From Streptomyces sp. MA5143a (GTDB lineage Bacteria > Actinomycetota > Actinomycetes > Streptomycetales > Streptomycetaceae), in NCBI RefSeq assembly GCF_900290235.1, contig NZ_OLMK01000122.1, positions 1 through 42,553 on the forward strand: a stretch of 42,553 nucleotides of DNA. Reading direction: 5' to 3'. The notes under the pieces are model-generated. The model was not told the DNA's origin and did no database searches. It was given only the letters and a program-made list of their open reading frames with translations. The position numbers and the translations under genes are program-made. Below, piece after piece: positions 30,676 to 38,875 of this stretch; within the stretch, counting starts at the first letter, position 1, and every line of letters begins with the position of its first letter.

Positions 30676-32157
30676 GTGTCGGGGAGCGGTGCCGGGAACG
30701 GCATGGCGGCTGATTTCGCGGAACGACTGCGGGAGTTGAAGGAGCGCTCCGGGCTGAGCTACGGGGTGCTCGCCAAGCGGCTCCACATGAGTACGTCGAC
30801 CCTGCACCGGTACTGCAACGGGGACGCCGTACCGACGGACTACGCGCCCGTGGAGCGGCTGGCCCGCCTCTGCAAGGCCACGCCCGCGGAACTGGTCGAG
30901 CTGCACCGCAAGTGGGTGCTCGCGGACGCGACGCGCGGACGCAAGGGGGGCGACCTCCGCGCGGCCGGCGGGGAGGTCGCGGTCGCGGCGGCCTCGGACG
31001 GGGGCGGGGGCGCGCACGAGCCGTCGGCTCCGGTGGCGGGTGCGGCTCCGGGGGAGGGCGCGGGCGACGCCGCCGTCGGTGCGCGTGAGGAGCCGGGGCC
31101 GGCGGAGGCCGTGCCCGACGGGGCCGCGATGTCCGGGGGCGACGTCGTCGAGGGCGGCCCGGGGGCCCTGTCGTTCCGTACGGCTCCCCGGCCGCGTCGG
31201 CGGGCCCGGGTCGCTCTCGTCGCGGGTGTGGCCGTCGCCGCCCTGGTCGGTGCCGTCACGCTGGCGGTGAGTCTGCCGTCGGACGAGTCCGGGGGCGACG
31301 GCGGTCGCCGTTCCCTCGACGACGTGGCCGCCGGGGACGCGGCGGGGCCGCAGGAGGCTTCCCCGTCCTCGTCCGACGCCTCGCCCTCGCCCTCGCCCTC
31401 CGGGAGCGAGGAGGACGGGAAGGGCGCGAAGGACGGCAAGGGGGCGAAGGGCGATGGGAAGGGGGCGCCCGCGTCCGCCGGTGCGGCCACCCCGACGGGT
31501 TCCGGGGCGGGCGGCGGTGACTCCGCGTCCCTCGACCCGCCGTTGTCCGTGAAGGTGGAGCCGTACCTCTGGGAGAGCCCGTGCGACCAGCGGTATCTGG
31601 TGAACCGGCCGCCCAAGGACGTCGCCGAGCCGCCGTGGGAGCAGGACGCGGCGTCCTGGGTGGCGCGGATGGGGGCGGTCTCGTCCGGCGGGCAGTACCT
31701 GAGGCTCACCGTCCAGGGCACCGGCAAGGAGACGGTCGTCGTGAACAGCGTCGGGGTCCGCACGGTCGCCAAGCGGCAGCCCCTGCCCTGGAACGACTAC
31801 GTCATGGGGTTTCCCGGTGTCGGGTGCGGGGCCGGTGTGCCGGCCCGGTCCTTCACGGTCGCCCTCGACGCCGCGCGGCCCCTCGTCAAGCCCGAGGCGG
31901 GGAGCAAGGACTTCCCGTACTCCGTCAGCGAGTCCGACCCGGAGGTGTACTTCATCAAGGCCGACGCCTCGGTGTACGACGTCAGCTGGTACCTGGAGGT
32001 CAAGTGGTCGTCGGGTTCCCGCAGCGGCACGCTGACGGTGAACAACGACGGCCGGCCGTTCCGCACGAGCGGCAACAACGGGCGCCCGGCCTACGAGTTC
32101 CCGCTGAACGGGAAGCACTGGGTGAAGGAGGGCACGACGCTCGGCGGGGAGGGCTGA
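30676..32157 (+). CDS. Membrane-anchored XRE-type helix-turn-helix protein
   Basis: A 493-residue one-component-like membrane protein. Residues 12-70 form an XRE helix-turn-helix (FAERLRELKERSGLSYGVLAKRLHMSTSTLHRYCNG). A low-complexity Ala/Gly/Glu stretch spans 85-175, a transmembrane helix about 178-200 (VALVAGVAVAALVGAVTLAVSL), and a Ser/Gly/Lys-rich linker about 210-285. The rest is an extracytoplasmic domain with aromatic-rich strands (VEPYLWESPCDQRYLVNRPP, EVYFIKADASVYDVSWYLEVKW) and cysteines that could pair. It could pass an envelope signal to DNA; this is inferred from layout. The GTG start has GGAGAGA close upstream. The divergent lipoprotein gene is a possible partner or target. Confidence 0.85.
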   Translation: MSGSGAGNGMAADFAERLRELKERSGLSYGVLAKRLHMSTSTLHRYCNGDAVPTDYAPVERLARLCKATPAELVELHRKWVLADATRGRKGGDLRAAGGEVAVAAASDGGGGAHEPSAPVAGAAPGEGAGDAAVGAREEPGPAEAVPDGAAMSGGDVVEGGPGALSFRTAPRPRRRARVALVAGVAVAALVGAVTLAVSLPSDESGGDGGRRSLDDVAAGDAAGPQEASPSSSDASPSPSPSGSEEDGKGAKDGKGAKGDGKGAPASAGAATPTGSGAGGGDSASLDPPLSVKVEPYLWESPCDQRYLVNRPPKDVAEPPWEQDAASWVARMGAVSSGGQYLRLTVQGTGKETVVVNSVGVRTVAKRQPLPWNDYVMGFPGVGCGAGVPARSFTVALDAARPLVKPEAGSKDFPYSVSESDPEVYFIKADASVYDVSWYLEVKWSSGSRSGTLTVNNDGRPFRTSGNNGRPAYEFPLNGKHWVKEGTTLGGEG

Positions 32158-32177
32158 GCCGGTGGGGCCCACGGGGA

Positions 32178-32348
32178 CCGGCCGGTCTCCGGACACACGT
32201 CGAGCGTCGGTGTTCCGGCCGGCGCCTTGCGGTCGGTGAGGAACAGCGACAGCGGGCCGCGGGTGCGGCGGGCGATGAGGTGGGGCAGGAGCTGGGCGGT
32301 GCCGGACCCCGGCGGCCGGATTGCCCTGCCGCAGGTCGTGATGATCAC
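32178..32348 (-). pseudogene. Remnant of a tyrosine-recombinase integrase
   Basis: A 57-codon segment reading GTAQLLPHLIARRTRGPLSLF, LTDRKAPAGTPTLDVCPETGR resembles a conserved internal stretch of Streptomyces site-specific integrases (LLPRLLAGRTRGPVFLTDRKAP...LDPTTGRARLSYRRA type). After CPETGR the similarity stops and the frame runs on into DNA antisense to the HTH gene, so no catalytic Arg/His/Tyr residues remain. It is a fragment, not a gene. The assignment is by recollection of the family. Confidence 0.55.
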
Positions 32349-32379
32349 GGCAGGGGCTCCGGCGCGGTGAATCCGGCAT

Positions 32380-33354
32380 CTACTGCGGTGGTTCTTCCGG
32401 TTTCCGCTGGGCGGCCGCGGTGAGCCGGGCGGCCAGATCCTTGAGTGCCTGCCGCAGTTCGTCGGGATGGTGGATGGTGAAGGGCCACTCCAGGGAGGCG
32501 AGCATGTGGGCCATGCCGTCCAGCCGCTCCGCCCGTGTGTGCAGGAGAACGCCGCTGGGCCGGGCGGTGAGGGTCACCGCTGAGCGAGGCATCCGGCGAG
32601 CGACCTCATCGAGGGGGCCATGGATCGTCACCTCGACCTGCCAGCGGTAGGGCCCCTGAGCGAGGGTCGAGGTCAGGTGGGCCACGGGGTCGAAGCCGTC
32701 GGGTGCGGTGAAACCGTCGGCCCGGGAGGTGACGGAGGTGATGCGGTCGATGCGGAAGGTACGCAAGCTGTCACGGAGGTGGTCGTGGCCGACGACGTAC
32801 CAGCGGCCGGTGTGGAAGACCACACCGTAGGGGTCGATGTCGCGTTCGGTGTGTTCCTGGCGCCAGGACCGGTGGCTGATACCGACGGTCGTGCGGGCGC
32901 GGGAGGCCTGGGCCAGTGCCAGTAGGACGCCGGTTCCGGGTGCCTGACCGATCACGGCGTTCGCGGTGAACGACAGGGTCTCCCGCATGGCGGCGAGCGG
33001 TTCGCGCAGGGCGTGCGGCAGCACTCGCTCGATCTTGGCCAGGGCACCGGCACTGGCCGGCGCGGCGGTGCCCATGCCCAGACGTTCTGCCGCGAGCAGG
33101 CCGAGGACGACGGCGAGGGCCTCGTCGTTGGTGAGGACCAGAGGCGGCATGCGGTAGCCGCGGGCCAGTCGGTAGCCACCGTAGCGGCCACGTTCGGCCT
33201 CCACAGGGATGCCCAAGTCGCGTAGGTGGGCCGTGTAGCGGCGCACGGTGCGGACGTCGGTGTCCAGGCGTTCGGCCAGCTCCATCCCGGTGAGCCGGGC
33301 GTTGGACTGGAGGAGCTCCAGCAGGGTCAGCACACGGGTCAGGGGATGCGACAT
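32380..33354 (-). CDS. WYL-domain transcriptional regulator
   Basis: A 324-residue cytosolic regulator. Residues 1-60 form a winged helix (VLTLLELLQSNARLTGMELAERLDTDVRTVRRYTAHLRDLGIPVEAERGRYGGYRL). A middle region follows, then the WYL domain at about 150-220 (ISHRSWRQEHTERDIDPYGVVFHTGRWYVVGHDHLRDSLRTFRIDRI), with the motif present as WYVVG. A C-terminal WCX-like extension completes the protein. WYL domains sense small ligands or nucleic acid in many regulators. It diverges from the alpha/beta hydrolase gene with only 79 nt between, so it most likely regulates that gene and itself. Confidence 0.92.
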   Translation of the reverse strand: MSHPLTRVLTLLELLQSNARLTGMELAERLDTDVRTVRRYTAHLRDLGIPVEAERGRYGGYRLARGYRMPPLVLTNDEALAVVLGLLAAERLGMGTAAPASAGALAKIERVLPHALREPLAAMRETLSFTANAVIGQAPGTGVLLALAQASRARTTVGISHRSWRQEHTERDIDPYGVVFHTGRWYVVGHDHLRDSLRTFRIDRITSVTSRADGFTAPDGFDPVAHLTSTLAQGPYRWQVEVTIHGPLDEVARRMPRSAVTLTARPSGVLLHTRAERLDGMAHMLASLEWPFTIHHPDELRQALKDLAARLTAAAQRKPEEPPQ

Positions 33355-33433
33355 GGATCACTCTGCATTTCAGGGCGGATTCTGTCCTGTATCGACTTTA
33401 CGCTCCCCGCAGCACCTACTTCTGGGAGATCAC
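33355..33433. promoter_or_regulatory. Divergent promoter region of the WYL regulator and hydrolase
   Basis: This 79-nt gap must hold both promoters. It is AT-richer than the flanks. GGGAG lies 5 nt before the hydrolase ATG at 33434. I cannot identify the operator. Confidence 0.45.
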
Positions 33434-34168
33434 ATGGCCACCTTCGTACTCGTTCCCGGCGCCTGGCTCGGGGCGTGGGCCTGGGAAGACACCGCCCGTG
33501 CTCTGCGGGAGCGCGGCCACACGGCGCTGCCGCTGACCCTGACCGGCCTGGCCGAGCACGCGGACCAGGGCGGACCCCGGACGGACCTGGACACGCACCT
33601 CGCGGACATCACGGGATTCGTCGAGCGGAACGATCTGCGCGACGTCACGCTGGTCGCCCACAGCTACGCGGCTGCCCCGGTGACCGGGGCAGCCGGACGT
33701 CTCGGCGACCGCCTGGGGCGCGTGATCTACGTGGACAGCGCCCCGTTCGCCGCAGGCATGCGCATGCTCGACCTCATGCCACCGCAGGCAGCGGACGAGC
33801 TGCGCCAGCAGGTCGACGCTTTTGGCGACGGGTGGCGGCTACCGATGCCGCCCTTTGAGGTCCTGTCCTTGTCCAGCAGCCTCGACGGGCTCGATGAGGG
33901 CCATCGGAACGCGCTGCGCACGCGTGCCACCCCTCAGCCGTTCGGCACTTTCACCCAGCGTCTCGCCGGCCCAGCCGAGCCCGGTCCCGGTGTGGACCGT
34001 GTCCTGATCGCCTGCCGTGACTTCACGGGGCTGCTGGATGCCGGGGTGCCGATGCTGGCCTACCTGAACCAGCCGCCGTGGCGACGCTTCGACCTGCCCA
34101 CCGGGCACTGGCCGATGCTGTCCGCGCCCGCCGAACTCGCCCGCGTCCTCGACAAGGCCGTCTCCTGA
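33434..34168 (+). CDS. Alpha/beta hydrolase
   Basis: A 244-residue alpha/beta-hydrolase-fold enzyme of the hydroxynitrile-lyase/esterase-like branch. It starts with FVLVPGAWLGAWAWEDTARAL (oxyanion hole region). The nucleophile elbow reads VAHSYAAAP (serine of H-S-Y-A-A), an acidic residue is expected near RDFTGLLDAG, and the catalytic histidine is in PTGHWPMLSAPAELARVL. The substrate is unknown. It diverges from the WYL regulator and lies 26 nt upstream of the AlkZ-like gene, so a regulator-enzyme-glycosylase group is suggested. Confidence 0.9.
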   Translation: MATFVLVPGAWLGAWAWEDTARALRERGHTALPLTLTGLAEHADQGGPRTDLDTHLADITGFVERNDLRDVTLVAHSYAAAPVTGAAGRLGDRLGRVIYVDSAPFAAGMRMLDLMPPQAADELRQQVDAFGDGWRLPMPPFEVLSLSSSLDGLDEGHRNALRTRATPQPFGTFTQRLAGPAEPGPGVDRVLIACRDFTGLLDAGVPMLAYLNQPPWRRFDLPTGHWPMLSAPAELARVLDKAVS

Positions 34169-34194
34169 CCGCGCCGGCCGAGAGGCACAGCCCG

Positions 34195-35271
34195 ATGTCC
34201 GACCACGAGAGCATCCGCAGGCTGCGGGCCCACGCTCAGGCCCTGGCCGGCAGAGCATGCGAGGCCTCTGCCGAGGCGGTCGTCCGACGGGTCTTCGCCA
34301 TCCAGGCCCAGGACGCCACGGCCGCCGACCTGGGCATCCGGGTACGCGGCCGGGACATCATCGCCCAGGCCATCCGCACGGCATACGAGAAAGAGCGGAG
34401 CATCGTTCGCAACTGGTACATGCGCGGCACCCTGCACACCATCCCCAGCGACGACGCCCGCTGGCTGTCGCAGTTGCTGTCCCCGCGGATCCTTGCCGCA
34501 ACCAGCCGCCGCTACCAGCAGCTGAGCCTGGGCGATGACCTGCGCCAGCGTGCCGACCGTCTCATCCGGCGCGCTCTTGCCGCGCACGGCCCACTCACCC
34601 GGGCCCAGCTGACCGAGCGCCTTACCACCCTCGGTATTCCGCCGGACGGGCAGGCGCCGTTCTACCTGATCCGCCACGCGGCACTCACCGGCATCCTCTG
34701 CCATGGTCCGCGGCGCGCCGGTGAGGCCACGTATGTGCTGCTCGACGACTGGCTGCCCTCCACCGGGCGCTTCCGGTGGGAGGGCGACGATGCTCTCGCC
34801 GAGCTGGCCCGCCGGTACCTGGCCGCGCACGCCCCCGCCACCTCGGAGGACTTCGCCGCCTGGTCCGGACTGCCGATCACCTGGGCCCGCAGGGCCTGGA
34901 AAATGCTGGCGGAATCCGGCGTGATCACCGAGTACGGCGCATGGACCATGCTCGCCGGGCTGGTGAAAGAACTCCCGCGCTCGTCTGACACCCCGGACGT
35001 TCGCATGCTGCCCGCCTACGACAACTACCTGGTGGGCTACCGCACCCGCGAGGTGTCCGTCCCCGCTCTCCACCAAGCCCGCGTCCGGCCAGGAGGCGGC
35101 CTCATCCGCCCCACCGTCATCGCCGACGGCCTGGCCATCGCCACCTGGAGCCGTGGCCCCGGCTCGCGCTCCATCCAGGTGGATGCGTTCGAACCTGTCC
35201 CGCCTCAGATCGAGCAGGGTATCGACATGGAGAAGGAGGCCGTTGTCGATTTCCTGCGGCCCACCACATAG
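34195..35271 (+). CDS. AlkZ/YcaQ-family (HTH_42) DNA glycosylase-like protein
   Basis: A 358-residue protein of the winged-helix HTH_42/AlkZ superfamily. The characteristic Q-x-Q motif is present as Q37-A-Q39 in VFAIQAQDATAADLGIR, the element that AlkZ and YcaQ use for base excision. RNWYMRGTLHTIPSDDARW and LPAYDNYLVGYRTRE are also family signatures. AlkZ of Streptomyces removes crosslinks formed by azinomycin, and YcaQ removes N-alkylpurines; this relative may repair alkylated DNA. ATG at 34195 is 26 nt after the hydrolase stop. A hairpin follows the gene. Confidence 0.87.
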   Translation: MSDHESIRRLRAHAQALAGRACEASAEAVVRRVFAIQAQDATAADLGIRVRGRDIIAQAIRTAYEKERSIVRNWYMRGTLHTIPSDDARWLSQLLSPRILAATSRRYQQLSLGDDLRQRADRLIRRALAAHGPLTRAQLTERLTTLGIPPDGQAPFYLIRHAALTGILCHGPRRAGEATYVLLDDWLPSTGRFRWEGDDALAELARRYLAAHAPATSEDFAAWSGLPITWARRAWKMLAESGVITEYGAWTMLAGLVKELPRSSDTPDVRMLPAYDNYLVGYRTREVSVPALHQARVRPGGGLIRPTVIADGLAIATWSRGPGSRSIQVDAFEPVPPQIEQGIDMEKEAVVDFLRPTT

Positions 35272-35275
35272 CCGA

Positions 35276-35300
35276 CCCCGCTCCCCGGCCGGGGCGGGGC
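35276..35300 (+). terminator. Candidate terminator after the AlkZ-like gene
   Basis: An imperfect GC-rich inverted repeat centred on CCGG at 35287-35290 lies a few nucleotides after the stop codon. The stem is interrupted by a small bulge. Confidence 0.45.
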
Positions 35301-35330
35301 GGGCGTCCGGAATCCAGCGTGCGAACTCCC

Positions 35331-35359
35331 TTGAGGGACTAGGTTGTTGTGCGTTCAAT
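35331..35359 (+). promoter_or_regulatory. Candidate promoter of the methyltransferase gene
   Basis: A -35-like TTGAGG (35331-35336) and a -10-like TTCAAT (35354-35359) are separated by 17 nt, 23 nt before the ATG at 35383. Confidence 0.45.
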
Positions 35360-35382
35360 GACGACCCCTCAGGAGAGGCTTC

Positions 35383-36285
35383 ATGGCCGGAGACGCGCTC
35401 AGCCAGGACCCCGCCGACCTGCGGAGGAGGATCGACACCACCAAGGCGCACCCGGCACGCGTCTACGACGTCTTCCTCGGCGGCAAGGACAACTACCCCG
35501 TGGACCGCGAGGCGGCCGGCGCGGCGCTCGCGGCCAACCCGCGCGGCTACCTCGACGTCCGGCACAACCGGGACTTCCTGCGCCGGGCCGTGACCACGCT
35601 CACCAAGGACGAGGGCGTCCGGCAGTTCCTCGACATCGGCACCGGGCTGCCGACCGCCGAGAACGTCCACCAGATCGCCCAGGACATCACCCCCGGCACC
35701 CGGGTCGTGTACGTCGACAACGACCCCGTGGTCCTCGCGCACGCCCGCGCGCTCCTCACCAGCGGACCCGAGGGCGCCACCGACTACATCGACGCCGACT
35801 TCCGGGAACCGGCCCGCATCCTCGAAGAGGCCGCCAGGACGCTCGACTTCGACGAGCCGATCGCGCTGTGCCTGGTGGCGCTGCTGCACTTCGTCGAGGA
35901 CGAGGTCGCCTACCCCGTCGTACGCGAACTGGTCGACGCGCTGCCCGCCGGGAGCCGGCTCGTCCTCACCCACCTCACGGAGGACCTCAACCCGTCGAAG
36001 ATCCGCGCGGTGCGGGACACGTACACCAAGCGCGGGTTCACCTTCGTGCTGCGCTCCCGCGACGAGGTGGCGCGGTTCTTCGAGCAGAGCGGGCTCGCCG
36101 TGGACGAGCCGGGCGTCGTTCCCGTCCACCACTGGCGGTTCGAGGGCGGCGCGCCACTGCCTCCCGAGATGGAGCCGCACACGCTGGCCGCGCTGGACGA
36201 CATCGACAAGGTCCGCTACCGGGACATCAACGACGTGACCGACGCGGACATCAACGTGTACGCGGCCACCGGCAGGAAGGGCTAG
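35383..36285 (+). CDS. SAM-dependent methyltransferase, PF04672-like
   Basis: A 300-residue Rossmann methyltransferase of the family abundant in Streptomyces (Methyltransf_19). The N-terminal ARVYDVFLGGKDNYPVDREAA signature is diagnostic. The SAM-binding motif is FLDIGTGLPTAENVHQ, followed by VVYVDNDPVVLAHARALL with the acidic residue for the ribose, and LCLVALLHFVEDE. The substrate is unknown for most of this family. AGGAGAGG lies 4 nt before the ATG, and a TTGAGG/TTCAAT promoter is plausible upstream. Confidence 0.93.
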   Translation: MAGDALSQDPADLRRRIDTTKAHPARVYDVFLGGKDNYPVDREAAGAALAANPRGYLDVRHNRDFLRRAVTTLTKDEGVRQFLDIGTGLPTAENVHQIAQDITPGTRVVYVDNDPVVLAHARALLTSGPEGATDYIDADFREPARILEEAARTLDFDEPIALCLVALLHFVEDEVAYPVVRELVDALPAGSRLVLTHLTEDLNPSKIRAVRDTYTKRGFTFVLRSRDEVARFFEQSGLAVDEPGVVPVHHWRFEGGAPLPPEMEPHTLAALDDIDKVRYRDINDVTDADINVYAATGRKG

Positions 36286-36287
36286 CG

Positions 36288-36316
36288 ACCGCCCGCCTCC
36301 TTCAAGAGGGGGCGGT
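36288..36316. terminator. Candidate terminator between the convergent methyltransferase and kinase-like genes
   Basis: An imperfect stem (about 36288-36299 with 36306-36316, one bulge) with a CTTCAA-type loop lies between the stops of two convergent genes. Confidence 0.4.
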
Positions 36317-36342
36317 GGCCGGCCGCCCCGTCTGCGTTCAGC

Positions 36343-37275
36343 TCAGCCTCCCGTGCCGAACCATGTCTCCGCCAGGGCGTCCAGGTCCTTGCGGGGCGGG
36401 GCCGGGAGCCTGCGCAGATACCAGTTCAGGTCGCTGTAGACGTGCAGGAGGGTGTACGCCATCAGTTCCCGGGGGTCGAACGGGGGCCGGCCGTACGCGT
36501 CGTAGAAGAGTTTCAGGAGCGCGGGGTCGGCGGCGGTCAGGAACAGGCCGACGCTGACGAAGTCGTACGCCGGCGCGCCGATCATGGCGGGCTCGAAGTC
36601 GAACAGGCCGGTCAGGCGCCAGTCGTCGTGCGGGTCGACCGTGAGGTGCTCGCGCATCAGCTCCGTGTGGAGCAGCACCGGCCGGGCGGGGGCGGTGAGC
36701 GGCACCGAGCGCAGGAAGTCGGGGATCTGTTCCAGCCATGGTTCGGGCAGGCCACCGCCGGCCTGCTGCTCGACCGCGGCCGCCCGCTGACCGGCCAGGA
36801 ACCGCGACCAGTCGGGCGGTCCGACGACGGAGGCCACCGGGCCCGGATCCAGGGCGTGCAGGGCGGCCAGGCACTCGGCGGTCTCCGCGACGATCCGCTC
36901 CTGGTCCGCCCTCGGGATACGCGGCCAGGCCTCGTTGAGGTCCTCGCCGGGCAGCCGGGACATCAGAACGAAGCGCCAGCCGTTCTTGTACTGGTCGGCG
37001 GACTGCAACCGGGGCGTGGGGATCGGCAGTCGCCCCCACAGATGGGACAACAGCCGGGCCTCCCGCACGGCTTCCGACGCTTCGAAGCCCGGATAGAGCT
37101 TCAGGACGAGGGCGTCACCGACCGCGTACACCGGCAACGAGCCCTCGGGGAAACGCACGATTCGCGCGCCTGCGAGACCGAGTTGAGCACAGAGATCCTG
37201 GGCGGCCGGTCGCAGCAGGGCCTCGTCACCGACGACTTCTTCCAGTTCGTCGTTCGTGTCCACGCTGGGCAGCAT
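36343..37275 (-). CDS. APH-like phosphotransferase-family protein with variant catalytic loop
   Basis: A 310-residue protein with the aminoglycoside-phosphotransferase/choline-kinase fold. The ATP-binding lysine is probably K59 in DALVLKLYPGFEASEAVREA. The catalytic loop reads H203-T-E205-x4-H210 where the family has H-x-D-x4-N, and the metal-binding segment is FDFEPAMIGAPAYDF (D226). Both the catalytic base (D to E) and the metal-binding Asn (to H) are changed. I recall other Streptomyces proteins with the same HTE...EH pattern, so this may be a subfamily rather than decay. Substrate unknown. A TAGGCT hexamer 6 nt before the ATG suggests a leaderless mRNA. Confidence 0.85.
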   Translation of the reverse strand: MLPSVDTNDELEEVVGDEALLRPAAQDLCAQLGLAGARIVRFPEGSLPVYAVGDALVLKLYPGFEASEAVREARLLSHLWGRLPIPTPRLQSADQYKNGWRFVLMSRLPGEDLNEAWPRIPRADQERIVAETAECLAALHALDPGPVASVVGPPDWSRFLAGQRAAAVEQQAGGGLPEPWLEQIPDFLRSVPLTAPARPVLLHTELMREHLTVDPHDDWRLTGLFDFEPAMIGAPAYDFVSVGLFLTAADPALLKLFYDAYGRPPFDPRELMAYTLLHVYSDLNWYLRRLPAPPRKDLDALAETWFGTGG

Positions 37276-37287
37276 GCGCGCAGCCTA
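37276..37287 (-). promoter_or_regulatory. Candidate leaderless -10 element for the APH-like gene
   Basis: TAGGCT on the minus strand (37287-37282) lies 6 nt before the ATG at 37275. Confidence 0.5.
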
Positions 37288-37404
37288 GGGGGTACGGGAC
37301 CGTGTCCGCATCGCGAAACCAGAGGATGTAAGGGGCATGCATCTCTCTAGAGTGAGGGCACGGGCGGGGCCGAACCGCCCTGAATATGCCACTACGGGTG
37401 TGGG

Positions 37405-38691
37405 GTGGATGCTGTGGACGCTGCGCGGGCCATGAACGACGTGGGATTTGTCGGGGGTTCGATCGTTGCGGGCGAAGTGCGCGCCGGGTTCGACGGGGCC
37501 GCCGCGGCGCCCGTGCCGGCTCTCGCCGAGCGCGTCACCACCGTCGGGGGTTCCCCCGTACGGGACATCCTCGCCGTCACCTCACGGCCCGAAGTCGTCA
37601 ACTTCGCGGGCGGTCTGCCCGCCCCGGAGCTGTTCGACACCGAGGGGGTGGCTGCGGCCTTCCGGGACGTGCTCACCGGGTCGGCCGGACGCGCGTTGCA
37701 GTACGCGACGACCGAGGGCGAGCCGGTGCTCCGCGAGGCGCTCGCCGCCCGGTACGGCGCCCGGGGGCTGCCCACCGACGCCGACGGGGTGCTCGTCACC
37801 ACCGGGTCGCAGCAGGCGCTGTCGCTGCTCGCCACCGCGCTCCTCGAACCGGGCGACGTCGTCCTCGTCGAGGACCCCTGCTATCTGGCCGCGCTCCAGG
37901 CGTTCCGGCTCGCGGGGGCCCGGGTGCTGGCCGTGCCCGGTGACGCGGACGGCGTCGACCCCGACGCGCTGGCCGCACTGGTGACGCGGACCCGGCCCAA
38001 GCTCTTCTACACCGTGCCCACGTTCCAGAACCCCACCGGGCGCACCCTGCCGGCCGAGCGGCGCGCGGCCGTCGCCTCCGTCGCCGCGCGGCTCGGGCTG
38101 TGGATCGTCGAGGACGACCCGTACGGCGAACTCCGCTTCGAGGGGGAGCGGGTGCCGTGGATCGCGTCCTACCCGGGCGCCGAGGACCGTACGGTGCTGT
38201 TGGGCTCCTTCTCCAAGGTGATGGCGCCCGGCATGCGGCTGGGCTGGCTGCGGGCGCCGGCCGCGCTGCGGCGGGCCTGTGCGGTCGCCAAGCAGGCGGC
38301 CGATCTGCACACCTCGACCGTCAACCAGCTCGCCGCGGCGCGGTATCTGGCCGACCGGGACCTCGACGCCCATGTGGGCCGCGTCGCGGCGGTGTACCGC
38401 GAGCGCCGTGACGCGATGCTGTCCGGGCTGGCGGGGGCCCTGCCGGAGGGCTCCGTCTGGAACCGTCCCGAGGGCGGCATGTTCCTCTGGGCGCGGCTGC
38501 CCGCGGGGTACGACACGACGGCGCTGCTTCCGCGGGTGGTCGAGCATGACGTGGCGTACGTGCCGGGGGCGCCGTTCTACGCGGGGGTCGCTGATCGCTC
38601 GACGATGCGGTTGTGCTTTGTGACGCAGGCGCCGGGGGAGATTCGGGAAGGGTTGCGCAGGTTGGGGGAGGGGTTGGGCGCGGGCGCCTAG
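37405..38691 (+). CDS. PLP-dependent aminotransferase (class I/II, LysN/MocR-like)
   Basis: A protein of up to 428 residues of fold type I. The PLP lysine is K271 in LLGSFSKVMAPGMRLGWLRAPAALR. YATTEGEPVLREALAARYGARG, TTGSQQALSLLA and FYTVPTFQNPTGRTLP are typical of 2-aminoadipate-type and MocR-like aminotransferases, but no N-terminal GntR helix-turn-helix is present, so it should act as an enzyme only. The start is ambiguous: GTG 37405, GTG 37414 and ATG 37432 are all in frame, with a G-rich stretch upstream of each; family similarity begins near residue 40. TAGAGT at 37348-37353 could be the -10 of its promoter. Confidence 0.9.
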   Translation: MDAVDAARAMNDVGFVGGSIVAGEVRAGFDGAAAAPVPALAERVTTVGGSPVRDILAVTSRPEVVNFAGGLPAPELFDTEGVAAAFRDVLTGSAGRALQYATTEGEPVLREALAARYGARGLPTDADGVLVTTGSQQALSLLATALLEPGDVVLVEDPCYLAALQAFRLAGARVLAVPGDADGVDPDALAALVTRTRPKLFYTVPTFQNPTGRTLPAERRAAVASVAARLGLWIVEDDPYGELRFEGERVPWIASYPGAEDRTVLLGSFSKVMAPGMRLGWLRAPAALRRACAVAKQAADLHTSTVNQLAAARYLADRDLDAHVGRVAAVYRERRDAMLSGLAGALPEGSVWNRPEGGMFLWARLPAGYDTTALLPRVVEHDVAYVPGAPFYAGVADRSTMRLCFVTQAPGEIREGLRRLGEGLGAGA

Positions 38692-38715
38692 CAGCTCGGG
38701 GGCGTGCGGTTCGTT

Positions 38716-38875
38716 GGCGGGTGCGGGTGCGTCGTGGTTTCTCGCGCAGTTCCCCGCGCCCCTGGAAAGCCGGGGCCGCGCCCCGTGCTTTCAGGGGCGC
38801 GGGGCGGTGACATCTGCGGCTCCGCCGCGTGGGCGCGATCAGCCCCCACTCACCCGCGGGGACGGGGGCTCAGTC
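38716..38875. repeat. Streptomyces intergenic repeat with branched inverted repeat
   Basis: The order of elements (GGTTTCTCGCGCAGTTCC, CCGCGCCCCTG, a central GGGGC-CGC-GCCCC stem, CAGGGGCGCGGGG, TGACATCTGCGGCTCC, CCCCCACTCACCCGC) matches a repeat I know from many Streptomyces intergenic regions. The arms 38752-38770 and 38786-38804 pair around an inner stem at 38771-38785. Here it separates the convergent aminotransferase and DUF4253 genes and could terminate both. Confidence 0.85.

Noticed and set aside
32091..32348. The antisense frame at the HTH gene's 3' end as an intact gene
   Set aside because: Only the first 57 codons look like an integrase; the rest is antisense to the HTH gene, with no start signal and no catalytic residues.
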